Positions 41,501-53,714 of a stretch of 64,000 nt of DNA are shown here, in pieces. Numbering within the stretch: position 1 is the first letter of the stretch; every line of letters begins with the position of its first letter. A program made the translations under genes and the position numbers. The notes under the pieces were generated by a model. That model did not search any database. It saw only the letters and a list, made by a program, of their open reading frames with translations, and was not told where the DNA came from. Origin of the DNA: Chrysemys picta bellii (lineage: Eukaryota; Chordata; Testudines; Emydidae); contig NC_088809.1 in NCBI RefSeq assembly GCF_011386835.1, positions 6,864,001 through 6,928,000 on the forward strand, read 5' to 3'.

Positions 41501-42970
41501 AAGTATTTTCCCTTTTTTTTCCGGCGGTGCTGATGCTAATTTTCCTGTCCCCGTTGTCAGCCGGTCGATGACATGGCTTTCCGTTTGATTCCACTCAGCA
41601 TTTGGATGCTGTTGTTGTCTACCATCCTGGGGGGGGGAACCTCCGTGAAGCAGTGTCTGTGCGGGCTGGTTTCACGTTCTGCTGCACGTTGCCGGTGTCT
41701 ACTTCACTTTGCAGAGGACAATGGGATCTGGGGGACAGAGTTCGTGGCCTTACAAGCCCTGAGGGAGGATCAGTTCTCTGCTCTCCAGCCAGGTAGAGAC
41801 TAGGAAAAGAATCCAGGTTTAAAATGTTAGCTAATCTGTGTTTACATGCTAGTGTAGACAGGGGTCTACCCTCTTTTTTTTTTAAAAAAAAAGCATCAGT
41901 TGATCTTGTTCAAGCCTTGGAATTTAACTTGTTTTCCAACCTGACCTATATTCCTAGTCTGGCTTCTGACTGCCGCCGCCTCAGCACTCCTGCGGAACGC
42001 ACCGCTCCTACTCTTGCCCTCCCTCCTGAGCAGGGTGGGCTCTGCTCTGTCTCACCGGCCTGAGCCTCAAGGCTCACGGCAGGTTCATGGGCGGAGTGGT
42101 GATCAGAGCACAGCAGCTGGGAAGCAGGAGAATGGGGATGGGCCCAGCACACACCTGCTCTGACCCCAGCCGGTGACATGTGATAATTAAGTGGTTAAAA
42201 AAATACCGGTGAGTTTTCCGTTTCATGTCTTGACAATGAAAACCTGATAATTGGATAGCGGGCGCTTGAGCTCCGCGTTAATGAGCTCAGAGGCACCGTG
42301 ATGCACCATGGCCTTCATTGTTGTTAAGAATCATCTCTTTAACCTCGTAACTCCTAGAGGTATTGGAAACAAACCACTGTTACAGAAATGCTGCTGGTAT
42401 ATGACCCTTTCCTTGTGAGCTCTCTGGGTGTCCTGCTACTATACCTTTAAGGCTCCCGTGAAATCAAGGAAGGGTCAGCCCTTACATATTGCTGCCTGCT
42501 ATTACATCCCGTTTCTTTTCCACTCAGACCTATGGTGCTCAGCGCTAGCTGGGGGATCAGCATTGGGCACAAAAGCCCCGGTGCCTAGGTAGTGCTGTGG
42601 ACCTAAGGGACATGGAAACACTGAGGCAGATGGGCAATGGTTGGAGCAGGAGATTGGGAATCAGCACCTCTGCGTTCTACTCCGACCATTGCTACTGATG
42701 CTCTGTGTGCGCTCAGCCGAAGCCCTTCTGTGCATAAGTATCCCCACTTGGGAATAATATTAATACCCACTCCATGGTGCCCTGATTGTCTATAGGTTGG
42801 AACTGGGACCTTTGGTGTTGCTATGTCCTAATTTTTCTTTTTTTTTTTCTGGTGTGAGTTAAACCATGCAAACGGTTGTTGCTTTGCAGAGCAGTGCCCC
42901 TCGCAAAGCGTGCCTCTCTGCCAGATGAGTATCAAGCTCCATCAGCGGGGTAGACTGATGGATACCTCAC
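38526..42970. other. Intergenic DNA, nothing firmly recognised
   Basis: Between DHRS11 and MRM1. Short palindromic bits (about 40010-40330) and T/A-runs (41507-41520, 41873-41892, 42836-42848). No splice-bounded coding sequence seen. Confidence 0.4.
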
Positions 42971-42971
42971 G

Positions 42972-43397
42972 ATGACAAGGCCCAAATGTGGGATGCAGTG
43001 GGGGAAGAGAGCCCCAAAACGAGCAGCTGCCCCTGCCTTAAAAAAAGAAGGCGGCTCTAAAGAAATGGTGTGTATTGTCTGTAATGGCAGCTACATGACC
43101 CGCTGTCAGGAATGTCAATTCTGGATTATGATGAAAGCGAGAGGCTACAATATTGGATGGGACCGAGACAAATTTGAGTTTAAACTGAGGGTCATCCCGC
43201 CTAATGAGGGGCAGTTAAGAGGCAACCGGAAGGTGCCAAGTTCAGACTGTCAAACCCAATCAGGGAGAAGACAGAACGTTCCTTTAACTGTGGTCAGCAA
43301 AGCAGAAGTCCCGGTTTTGAAAAATGCTTTGAGTTTGGCAGGCAGACAAAAGGCACTAGTGGAATCCAGTATATGGAGCACATCCTGCTCGGGCTAA
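42972..43397 (+). other. Unassigned 141-codon ORF with paired Cys motif
   Basis: An ATG-started ORF that I do not recognise. Near residues 34-48 it has CIVC-x7-CQEC, a C-x2-C-x7-C-x2-C layout like a small metal-binding loop, after a basic N-terminus (KRAPKRAAAPALKKEGG). A splice-acceptor-like 'gttgctttgcag' lies about 80 bp upstream. No human gene is known between DHRS11 and MRM1. It could be a chance ORF, a decayed transposon or retrocopy fragment, or a lineage-specific gene. Confidence 0.2.
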
Positions 43398-44579
43398 AAG
43401 GGAAGGTAAAAACAAAGCCGCCTCTGAAAGATCATGGTAAATTAGGAGCCCAAAGAGTGTTCTTAGGTGGATTAGGTGGTGATGATATTTATCAGGGTTA
43501 GTTACAAGCAATAAATGCAAAGGTAATAAGGATTGCTCAATACCTCTTCCTTTGGGTTAGGGCTTGTTGGCACTCCAGTTGTGTCCAGTTGAGCATTGAC
43601 AGGTTGTTCAGATCCACAACCTCTACCCAAATGCTACCGTGATAAGTATATCATAAAGCAATGTACAGGAGCTAGACGGGTATAGCGCATGTGTCTGCTC
43701 ATTAAAATCCGCGGCAACACTATCATCCGTTTCAGTGGGCTCAGGATCAGGCCTGTAGACAGATGCACATAGACAGGGCACTGTCAGATTAAAAATCAGG
43801 TTTCAATGGACATTTTCTAGCTGTGTTACTAATGGCAGAGGGAGCGCTCTGTACCTGCTTTGATGTTGAGGAATGACTTTGGTGACTTGTTCTCTTCTGG
43901 GAAGCAAATTAGATGATTTTTTTCCCCTCTTAAGTAAATGGCATTTCTATTGGGAGGGGAGGAGACTGACTCTTCTGGAGCAAGGCTTTGATCTGTTTAT
44001 AAACTCACGCAATGGCAGATGGATACTATCCTGATGGGCGCCTTATAAATGGGGCGGGTAATGTCTCATGAGCCCTGTTGTTGCCGTTGCAATGTGCAGC
44101 CTTGCTTCATTATTACATTGGAGTGAATCAGGAGTAATCCACTGAAGCCAAGTAGGTTACACCAATATGAAACTGATGTGAGACCTTGGGCCTGATTCTC
44201 AGTCACGCAAAAGTCCCTTTACACTTGACAGCACAAAGACACCTAAAAGTCTGTAGAAAACAGACTCTAGCTGGTGGAAAACTGCTGGCCCTGCCCAGTG
44301 GAGGAAGCTCATCAGGACATGGCCGAAATGCATTGTACTACAACACAGCAATTTCCTCTCTCACTTCCCAGGGTCTATTTATAAGGCTAGAAGGCTCAGG
44401 AGAGCAGAGGGCCAAATACTGCTGGAAAATGGAAGAGCTCCCAAAGGATCCCAGTCTCGCTGACCTGCTCTGTCCCCCCCCAATGCCTTTTTGGATCTGA
44501 TCTCCAGGTACTCAGGCATAAGAGTAGAATCTGCCTCTGCACTTCTAAGTTTGATTTTATTTTTGTGGGCGCAAAGAAT

Positions 44580-44635
<56 letters not shown>

Positions 44636-45360
44636 GAGAGAGAGAGATTTGCACAATAAATAAATAAAGCTGGAGAGGAACATATGGGCCTGCTTGCAAA
44701 TGCCATCTGCCAGCAGCAGCCTGCAACTGCTCTAAATACCAGAGGGTAGGAAAGGCAAGTTGCTGTTGCATCTTTCTATTTCCTAAATGAACACAGTTTT
44801 AATGATTTACACCCACATACATAGAACTGCTTCCCACTGCCTCTGGTCTCCAATGCACGGCTGTAATTCAGCGATGGGTCTGAAATTAACTGTCTGCCTT
44901 AGCATCACAACAAGGAGCTAGAGCCAGGTTAATGCACGCTCTATAGAAATGAAAGATGAAGTAATCTATACGTTCCTGTATCTGTATATATCTTTTGTTT
45001 TTAAAGTGAGTTGCTAATGATGTAATGTCTTTTAATTGATACGGGATAATAGTTTGTACTGTTACCCTGTGTTTATCACATGGTGCAGGGCAGAAAGGAC
45101 AACTGGATTCACCTCTCCTATGTAGCATGCTAGACTTTTATGGAGCTGGCTAAAAGAGGCAGATGTAACAAATACAGCCCACAAGGATGAGGCAGAAACC
45201 CCCTAGAAATGGTTTGATTTGAAATACACACACAGTAGGGACAATGTCGGTGTTTTTATGCTCAATGTTTGAGTAAGCTGAAAGTAGCGAATGTGTTCCC
45301 CAGATACGCACACTTCTGATCAGGAACAGCCAACCCTACAAAGGTTTGTGCTTGAAAAGG
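43398..45360. other. Intergenic DNA
   Basis: No gene seen apart from the microsatellite at 44579-44649. Confidence 0.4.
44579..44649. repeat. (TG)n(AG)n microsatellite
   Basis: About 12 TG units followed by AG units with small interruptions (gacagacag). Confidence 0.95.
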
Positions 45361-46130
45361 GCTAGCTTTTGGGGTCTAAATTAGCTGCTACCACTTTAGA
45401 AAGAGATCTTGGAGCCATTGTGGATAGTTCTCTGAAAACATCCACTCCATGTGCAGCGGCAGTCAAAAAAGCAAACAGAATGTTGGGAATCATTAAGAAA
45501 GGGAGAGAGAATAAGACAGAAAATACCATATTGCCTCTATATAAATCCATGGTACACCCACATCCTGAATACTGTGGTCGCCCCATCTCAAAAAAGATAT
45601 ATTGGAATTGAAAAAGGTTGAGAAAAGGGCAATAAAAATGATGCGGGGTATGGAATGGCTTCCATACGAGGAAAGATTAATAAGACTGGGGCTTTTCAGC
45701 TTGGAAAAGAGACGACTAAAGGGGGATATGATAGAGGTCTATAAAATCATGAGTGGTGTGGAGAAAGTAAATAAGGAAGTGTTATTTTACTCCTCCTCAT
45801 AACACAAGAACTAGGGGCCTCCAAATGAAATTAATAGGCAGCAGATTTAAAACAAACAAAAGGAAGTATTTTTTCACACAATGCACAGTCAACCTGTGGA
45901 ACGCCTTGCTAGAGGATGTTGTGAAGGCCAAGATTATAACAGGGTTCAAAAAGAACTAGATAAGTCCATTGAGCATAGGTCCATCAATGGCTATTAGGCA
46001 GGATTGGCAGGGATGGTGGCCCTAGCCTCTGTTTGCCAGAAGCTGGGAATGGGTGACAGAGGATGGATCACTTGATGATTCCCTGTTTTGTTCATTCCCT
46101 CTGGGGCACCTACTTAATGCCAGGAACGGC
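45361..46130 (+). mobile_element. CR1-like LINE 3' part with RT C-terminal remnant
   Basis: Two frames give DSSLKTSTPCAAAVKKANRM, LYKSMVHPHPEYC, then PYEERLIRLGLFSLEKRRLK and GDMIEVYKIMSG. These are conserved C-terminal blocks of CR1-clade LINE proteins. A frameshift lies near 45600, so it is dead. The downstream part (about 45810-46110) is the LINE 3' region, ending 'ccctctggggcacctact'. Confidence 0.85.
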
Positions 46131-46310
46131 ACTAGCTCTGGCTATTATTTGTTGCTTAGACAGCACTGCAGATGAGCACAGGGCTTTACTGTACTTTTCG
46201 CCGATGGAGAGGCTGACTTGGTGTTTAATCTTACAAACCCTTCCAGCTGTGTGCTGGGCTTCCTACATGGAGCAGTCCCATTGAAGTCACCGGGGATCTT
46301 GCAGTGGGGG

Positions 46311-46440
46311 TGGAATTAATAGACTCTAAGGCCAGACGGGCCCCTTATGATCATCTCATCTGGTCTGACATGCATAACACAGGCTGCAGACTCTCACCCA
46401 GGAATTCCTGCATCTAGGCCTGGTTCAAACTAAAGACCTG
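46311..46440 (-). mobile_element. CR1 LINE 3' end fragment
   Basis: 'aatagactctaaggccagac' and 'atgatcatctcatctggtct' are the reverse of a turtle CR1 3' end. An L2/MIR-like tail follows at about 46490-46610. Confidence 0.6.
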
Positions 46441-48107
46441 TTAGTGCTTTCCTTGAAACCAGTGGGTGTTTTGCCCACCATTAAACTCCTACTCTACAGA
46501 GCTTGAAGAGCCTTCAGGATAGAAAGTCCTAGATAAATGTAAGTTAGCACAACGGGCTCCTGGTCCATGACTGGGACTCCTTGGTGCTGTGGTAATACAA
46601 ATAAGAAGAAATAACGGTACTGAACTGAAGTGAGTGGAGCTGCATTGCTGTGGGCCCAGTGGCTTTGAAGGCAGTCGCTTAAGAAAGGAGATTGTCTAAA
46701 TAAACGTGGCTTGTACAGGGTTCACTGTACACATGCGGAGAGAGAACGCTGGCTCTGTTTAGGGGAGTCATGCGCAAGCTGCCTGTGTAAATCAGCAAAG
46801 CTCCATTGAAATCAATGGAGATAATGCCGATCTACACCAGCTGGGGGCTGGCCGAGGAAGCACAGCTGTGCAGGACTGAATGCCTCTGACCATACGCATC
46901 TCGGAGCCCAGAGCCAAGCAGTCTGAAGATAGCTCATGACACCTCCTGACGCTTGATGGCGAAAGCCAAAAAATTCATTATGATGTAGAAAAAAGTTTCA
47001 TTATCGGTGCAGCCACTTCGCTATTTAATTGAGCCGAGGGGAAAAAATCTGATTGATTTCAAGGCGTGTTAAAGGTCTGTGCTCCCAAACAGGCACTTCC
47101 CATCCCAGCTGAAATTGCCCATAAGGGCTTTCTAAGGAGACAGAGCACTTATCCGTCCCTAATAATATTTTTATGTGGAGTAAAGAGAAGAGCTAAGTGG
47201 CAGGGTTCCAATTCCACCAGCCCGACAGTCAGCCTAACATGCTATTACATTACAGATTCCGATGCTGAGGCCAAGGAATTGTTTTCTTCTGTTCTGTTAA
47301 CTTGCCATTGGTTCAATCACAACCCTACTCCACCGGGGTGGTGCACGTGTTGTCTCTGGGTCACAGGCAAAGTGTAACAGAAGTAGCACCTTCTACAACC
47401 ACGTTGTGCAGTCATTCACACCTGCAGTTTTATCCATCTGCAGAGTTCTAGGGGTATGTCTTCACAGCACAGACAACCCTGCAGCTAGCCTATGCCAGCC
47501 AACTTGGGGTCACAGGGCTCAGGCTGTGGGGCTGTGTAAACTTCTGGACTCAGGCGGGAGCCTGGGCTCTGGGACAGTGCAGGGTGGGAAAGGGGAGTTA
47601 GGTGCCTAAATGCCTTTGATGATCTGGATCTAAGTACTTGGTGCAGAAGTGCAGCTTGCGAGCTGACGTGTGTACGTACGCCATCCAAGCTGCTGCTGTT
47701 CCTGAACACACATAATCAATGAAAGTACATTTGCCTTTCTGCACACTGCGGATAGTGTATTATTACAAAAACTAACACTCAGCTCTTTCCATGGTCAAAG
47801 TACTGTACAAACATGAGTTAATGCTCCAATATCCCAGAGAGGCAAGCAGTATCGTTCCCATAATACAGATGGAACAAATGAGACTCAGAGGGGTTAAAAG
47901 AGATGGCCAAGTCAGTCAGAGGCCGGGCCTGGATTAGAACTGGGTTTGTTCTTCTAGACGGTGTTGCCTCTCTTCACATCATCAAAGTCCTTTACAGGCA
48001 TTAATTAAGCTTCACAACACCTAGGTAAATGGTATTATACTCATTTTACAGAGGGGTAAATTGAGTCCCATATCGTTGGCTAACTACTGGACATCAGTGT
48101 CTATGGT
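46441..48107. other. Intergenic DNA with small repeats
   Basis: A palindromic mini-repeat at 46779-46858, a Harbinger-like fragment at about 47450-47700 (ggggtatgtcttcacagcac), and MIR-like pieces at 47770-48060. No coding exon. Confidence 0.45.
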
Positions 48108-48215
48108 ATGTCTACACTAGCACTTTTATTGGTATAACTTATGTCACCCCAGGGTGTAAAAAAACCACCCCCCTGAGTGACATAAGTTACACCGACAGGT
48201 GGGCTCTCACCAGCA
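48108..48215. mobile_element. Harbinger-type MITE fragment
   Basis: 'tatgtctacactagcacttt', then 'ataacttatgtcacccc' paired with 'gtgacataagttacaccga', an inner inverted repeat around a short A-run. Confidence 0.55.
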
Positions 48216-49566
48216 CTCCAAAGAAATAGCAAATGTAATAAAAATAACACAGGAAAACATGTCAGATGCCCCTGACTAGGAGCCATGAAGAAATGTGGCG
48301 AAATGGCCTCCTGTGGTGCCTTGGAATGCGGCATAAGCAATTGTGAAGAGTGCGTAGGCAGAACCATCAAGAAAACAGACCCCAGGGGACAGAATGGCTC
48401 CTTTCCAGGCCCTCAGCCCAGCTAGGTTATTTGTAATCCTTATATGCTGCAGCCTCAGCCTTAACTGCACTGAACATCATAAGTAATCTGGGGGGAGAAG
48501 GCAGCAGCAAAGATTGATTTGGTCTGTTCCTGTAGCAGAAATCCAGAGGGCGATGTCCCCAGGACACTGCAGTCAGCGTGCAAAGATTCCTTCTATTTCT
48601 AGAACCTCCTGTCCTGGAGGAGAAAACAAAGCGAGTCTGCAGCTCTGAACCTAGGATGTCTCTTTCTGTAGATCCTCCCAGTCTGTGTCTGGGCACCATA
48701 ACGTCTCAGCAGTGCTGCGAGGACAGCTGCTCCACTGGCTGCGCAACAGAGGGCGTGTGGATGACTAGCAAAAATACAGACTTTGCTTCTGTTTTCAACA
48801 ATGCAGCCCAGGGGGACTGTGACTGAGTGTTTGTAGGACAGCTCCTTCCATGAGCTCTCTGCCTATGTTGAGTCTAGTGCTCCATACCGAGCTCTGCTGC
48901 AAGGCCTTATTCAAATATCTTTGATTATTAGAGATAGGAGGAGAGTCACTTCCCCGCCCTCTCGTAATATTTAAACAACATGCCTTACAGGGAAAGGCAG
49001 ACAGAGTACTCATTAGAAGGTGATTGTTACTGGGGGCGCAAGTGCGTCAGGCAGACCCTGGGCTCCTGTGGGAATGTTCTAATGAGACCATCATTAATTA
49101 TAACGAGTTATTAACAACAGCAATCTAGAGCAAAACCCTTAACCTGTCTCCAGGCTCCTGCAGCTCATTGAAAGAAACACTTAACTCCCCTTCCCCCCCC
49201 TACATGTACACCCATCCCACTCCTCAATGCTCCACCTGATCTTTGGATGGAAGGTCCACGTAGAGTATTATTGTTGTAGAAGTATCCTGAGCACAAGGAC
49301 TTGCTGGGTTGTGACTGTACATAACCAGCTGTCACTCTGCTTTCTCAGCGTCGGAAAGCAGGATGTGCATTGCTTTCGAGTGCCAGAGAACGCAAACTGG
49401 CAGGAGAGCAGGATGGCACATTGTGGGCACACACCTGCCATGTATCACAGACTTTGTGGGACAGCCTAGATTTTGTCCAATCAATCCCACATCCTGAAAG
49501 CTCAGCTTGTAGCACACTATCCAGTCCCTCTGATACTGTAACAGTTTTGTGACTCAAATGACACTA
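48216..49566. other. Intergenic DNA, no recognised feature
   Basis: Nothing supportable. Confidence 0.35.
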
Positions 49567-49830
49567 GGGGTAGATCTGCACTTGAAAGTTGTACTAATAT
49601 AACTATGTCTGTTAGGGGTGTGATTTATCCTGGTATAACTGTGGTTTAGGTAGAGTTATACCATTATAAAGTTGCATTAGACTGGTATAGTTATTCCCCT
49701 TCCTGTATGAAAATAGCTATACCAGTATAAAGGTCCTTTCTACTGAATCCACGGGAGGAAGGTTCCACTGCTTTGCCTACACAGGTTTATTAACGGGTAC
49801 AACTTTCTATTGTAGATGAGGTCTCTGTCA
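49567..49830. mobile_element. Harbinger-type MITE, decayed
   Basis: 'tagatctgcacttgaaagtt' at the left and 'aactttctattgtagatgag' at the right are imperfect inverses. Repeated 'ggtatagtt/aactata' blocks lie inside. Confidence 0.6.
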
Positions 49831-50494
49831 CCAAATTGTATCAGTATGTGATGCCACCGCCTTCTGATGTCATGACACAGCCTCACCTGATCATGTAACA
49901 TACTAGCTTGTATCAGGACACGGCAAATCCGGAGATCTGAAAAGTGGCAACCTTAGTCCATCATCACTGTGCTTTTAGCAGCAGTCCACGCCCAAGCCAC
50001 GAGCTGGCATTTTAAAACTGTTGCAGCTTTTTCTTTGAGGAGCTGAGACATTTGGTCTTTAGCAGAAGAAGCTGCATTTTTAAATGTGCATTTTCAAGCA
50101 CAAGACTGAGCCAGATTTCACTGAAGCCAATGGAATTACACCTGGGATGAATTTGGCTCTGTAAGATTTGTTTATACTGTCAGCCTTGTCAAGCATCTCT
50201 TTACCCTAACTGGATTTTAACATTGTTTATCAGGAGGTTTTCTGTGTATTGGTAGAAGCCAAGCTCCCTCTGCTGGCAACCAAGGAATCAAACATCTTTA
50301 GCAACTTGGCCCATTCTCTCCCATGCCTGAGGTTCACTTGACAGTGGGGGAAATATTAAGTTGTCAAACTAGGACAGATAAAGAGCTGGTCCCTGTTTTG
50401 GGGAATTTCTGAAGACATGCATCACTTTATAGAGAAGGGCAGTAATAATTGCGAAGAAGTTACTTTTTCCAAGAAAATATCAGCAAAGCTGGAG

Positions 50495-50700
50495 ACCTGG
50501 ATACCCCTCCCAGCTCTGCTGAGTGACCTTGGCAAGTCACTTCACCTCTCTGTGCCTCTGTCTCCCCTTTAGCTGCCTTGTCTATTTAGAATGGAAGCTC
50601 TTTGGGGCAGAGACTGTCTCAGAGCAGCTAGCGCAAGGGGGCTCTGATTGCCGTTGGGGTCTCAAAGTGCTACTGTAATACAAACTAATCCATACAATAA
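50495..50700 (+). repeat. MIR SINE
   Basis: 'gagtgaccttggcaagtcac', 'ttcacctctctgtgcctctg', 'ggaagctctttggggcagag' and 'gctactgtaatacaaacta'. Confidence 0.7.
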
Positions 50701-50835
50701 AGGATAGAAAATCATCATCATAAATGATGTCTTTACAAAATAAGCTTCTCTCTCAGGCTGTGGAATCATTTTGTGTGCAACTAAAGCCACAGGAGGTGGG
50801 TTGGAGTCAAAAGCTTGTGCTCATCCTGAGATTGT

Positions 50836-50856
50836 GTGGTGGTGGTGGTGGTGGTA
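50836..50856. repeat. (TGG)n microsatellite
   Basis: A short GGT/TGG array of about six units. Confidence 0.85.
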
Positions 50857-51037
50857 AATTTTCTTGAGTGGGGCAAGCAGGCAAATTTGCAGGTGCCAGG
50901 CAAGGTCTCTCCTCTCAGTGCACGCTGCCAAGGCGGTGTTTTCACTTTGATATTCCGGCCGTGGGTCGTGAGCATCTGCCAGAGTCCGCATGATTATTCC
51001 CAGCCTCCGGGCACAGCTGCCGGGCAGGGGTGGGCCC

Positions 51038-51161
51038 TAGGGTGACCAGATGTCCCCATTTTATAGGGACAGTCCTGATATTTGGGGCTTTGTCTTATAT
51101 AGGTGCCAATTACCCTCCCTCCCCTGTCCCGATTTTTCACCCTTGCTATCTGGTCACCCTA
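51038..51161. mobile_element. hAT-type MITE, 124 bp
   Basis: Perfect TIRs TAGGGTGACCAGAT / ATCTGGTCACCCTA. Target duplication gtgggccc (51030-51037) / gcgggccc (51162-51169), one mismatch. It sits just upstream of the MRM1 CpG-rich promoter. Confidence 0.85.
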
Positions 51162-51454
51162 GCGGGCCCACAGACGCCCTGATGGGGATGTGGCACTCCT
51201 TTGGGATATGGCTATCTGCAGGGAATGGTGCTCTCTTGGGCACAGAGCACATGCCGGCCGGTCCACTCCAGGGCACAGGCAGGGTCACCCCACCATGGGA
51301 GATCCTTGGGGGCATGCACTGGCGCTCTCGGGCTGCGCCAGCCCATTGCAGGGCATGCAGGATGGATTGGTCCCCCGGGGCAACCTCTGCAGCACGGGTG
51401 CCCCCTGCCCAGCTGCTCCTAAAGACCAGCTAGAGCCTGAGTGACCCCAGCCGC

Positions 51455-52130
51455 CCACGCCACCAGGCCGCCCCCCGCGAGCACGCTCCGCACCGGCCAA
51501 CGCCTACCAGCAGGTGGCGCTGCAGCGCAGGGCGCCCCGCTGTCCTCTCCTCTCGATGGTGGCACGCGGACCCGGAAGTGGAGTGTGAGGTAGGGGAGTG
51601 TGTGGGGGCGCCCAGGGGAGGCGGCGGAGGCTGGGGCGGGGGGGGGGCGGTTGCTGAGTTCTCAGGCCCCCCCACCGGGCTGCTGCCGAGGGGGGTCACC
51701 GCTGGGGGACGTGGGGGGGGGGGGGTCGGGGTCACCCCTCCCCCCCGCCTGGGGAGACTGGAGCCGCTTCCCTGCGGGTCGCCCCCGCCCGCCCTCCCTC
51801 CCTCTGTGCTGCCCCCCGGCGCCCAGGCCCGGCTCCCTTCTCCTGGCCAGAGCCCGCGGGTAACGCGCCTGCGGGGCGGTGGGGACGGGACCGCCCCGCT
51901 GCGCACGTGGGTTTTTCTAGCCCCGCAAAACTCCGTTTCCCTGCTGGGGTTTGGGCGGCACCAACCTCCCCCGCGGGTAGGAAGCGTTAGCCCGGCGCAG
52001 CCGCCCGGAGGTGGGTCCCGTTCTCGTTTTCTCCATCACAAGCCCCGTTTCCACAGTACTCACAGGCCCCCCGTCACCAGCGCTGCCTGGGCATCTCCTG
52101 CCCCACCGCCCCGGTGACACTGCAAAGCGG
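51455..52130 (+). promoter_or_regulatory. MRM1: CpG-rich promoter of MRM1, with inferred 5'UTR exon
   Basis: A GC- and CpG-rich block about 1.6-2.3 kb upstream of the MRM1 ATG. At 51572-51579 it carries CCGGAAGT, the consensus of ETS/GABP (NRF-2) factors that often drive nuclear genes for mitochondrial proteins. A consensus donor (GAG|GTAGGG) follows at 51589/51590, and an acceptor (TTTTTCAAG) precedes the ATG exon at 53677. I infer an untranslated first exon ending near 51589 spliced to 53678. The block has no classic TATA box. Confidence 0.55.
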
Positions 52131-52489
52131 CCTCCTTGGTACAGACGGGCAACTGAGGCAGAGAGACTAGGATTTGCCCCGAGTCGCGTAAGAAGTCCAT
52201 GGCAGAGCTGGGAATTGAAAGGAGCGCCCTGGAGCCCCGGCCCTGTCAGCCCTAAAACCCACTGTTCTTCCCCCCCTGGAGGCTGTTTGTTTCCATCTTC
52301 TTGTAAGGCTAATGGATAGCAGACTAATGCATTGGTGCTCTGGTTTGCAACAGCAGCAAGCACTGAAGAGGACTGAAGTGTTGCAGCGAGGATCTCTGCA
52401 GACTTGGTGCAGCTGGGTGCTCAGCCCTGCCTATTGTTTTTGTCTCTGTCGCAATATATTAACTAATAAAGCTGTGTCCAAGAGGGGAA

Positions 52490-52900
52490 TGGGGATGGTC
52501 CAGTGGTTAGGATACAAGCCTAGAACGTGGGAAACCTTGCGTCATGTTCTTGTTCTATTACAAACTTCCCGTTTGACATTGAGTCAGTCACTTAGCCTCT
52601 CTGTGCCTCAGTTCCCCATCTGGAAAATTGGGATAATAATAATAGCTAGTTCTTATCTAGCGCTTTTCATCAATAGATCTCAAAGCACTTTACAAAGGAA
52701 GTAATTATCATTAGCCCCCATTTTACAGATGGGGAAACTGAGGCATGGAAGGGGGACGTGACTAGGCCAAGGTCATCCAGTAGGCCAGTGGAAGAGCCCA
52801 GAATAGAAAGGACTTTCCTATCTCATGAGGGTATTGTGATAATAAATACGTTACAGTTTGCAAGGTGTTCAGTATGACAATGGGAGCCATATAAGAACCT
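52490..52900 (+). repeat. MIR SINE with a second MIR-like insert
   Basis: 'gatggtccagtggttaggat' (head), 'gtcacttagcctctctgtgc' and 'ggaaaattgggataataata', then a 'caaagcactttacaaaggaa' / 'cattttacagatggggaaac' block, then 'atgagggtattgtgataata'. In the inferred MRM1 5'UTR intron. Confidence 0.65.
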
Positions 52901-53677
52901 AAAGTAGACTATATTCAGTGTGAACAAGTTCTGCTAGTTGAGTTTGTCACTGTAAATAATATATATATTCTTCTGTATATTTCTTTCATGGAGATCATCA
53001 ATAATATATGATGTAGACAGGTAATACTCAGTACAACAACTTTATTGCAAATCTATGAAATACTCTCTCATATGACATGGCACAACCTATGGCTTCTTAA
53101 GTCTGTTGATACAGTCAAATGCTTGCATTATATAGATGTGTATTTAAAAGAAAATCATGCAGGGAACATTCTTGACCATGACTATAAGTTAATGCTATTG
53201 GCCAGAGGTTGAGGTGGGCTGGAGTGGTGAAATAGAGGACCAGATCATAAACTGATCTAAATTGGCATAGCATCTTCTATTTGAATGGTGCTAAACCAGT
53301 TTCCACCAGCTCAGAATTTGGCCCAGAGTATTTAACTATATTTTGAGAGTCAAACGGGCCACTTTCTGTGGCTTACATGTGGCCAGCAGTGAAAGATCCT
53401 GCAGTTTGAATTTAGCTAATTCTGTTTGTGATGCATGAGCCAGAATGGAATCCAGCTCATTCTCCCGTGAGCATATTAGGCTAATATTAAAAACGTATTT
53501 TAGTCAACAAAGAGGAGCTATGACTTGGAACATAGGCAGGGAGTAGAGTGGAAGTTAAGTGTAAGGTTTCCATTTGTAAATAGTCCTTTTTCTGATCATA
53601 AGCATGTTTTAAAATGGTAAATATTAGTGGGATATTAAACCATATTGCATAACTAGCCCATTATCTCCTTTTTCAAG
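52901..53677. other. Inferred MRM1 5'UTR intron, no recognised gene
   Basis: AT-rich sequence ending in the acceptor-like TTTTTCAAG at 53669-53677. A palindromic gatctaaattggc-type piece lies at about 53235-53325. Confidence 0.4.
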
Positions 53678-53714
53678 GGATAGCCGTTCCGAGGGAGGAG
53701 ACTTGAGCGGTAGA

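Noticed and set aside
44379..44771. 130-codon ORF with Ser-Leu and Thr-His runs
   Set aside because: It is a translation of the TG/AG microsatellite and flanking DNA.
45369..45802. Possible host gene with LGLFSLEKRR-type motifs
   Set aside because: These blocks are hallmarks of CR1-clade LINE proteins, and the frame is broken.
51430..52117. Long ORFs in the CpG-rich block
   Set aside because: CpG-rich promoter composition; no conserved domain, and the MRM1 coding start is clear at 53715.
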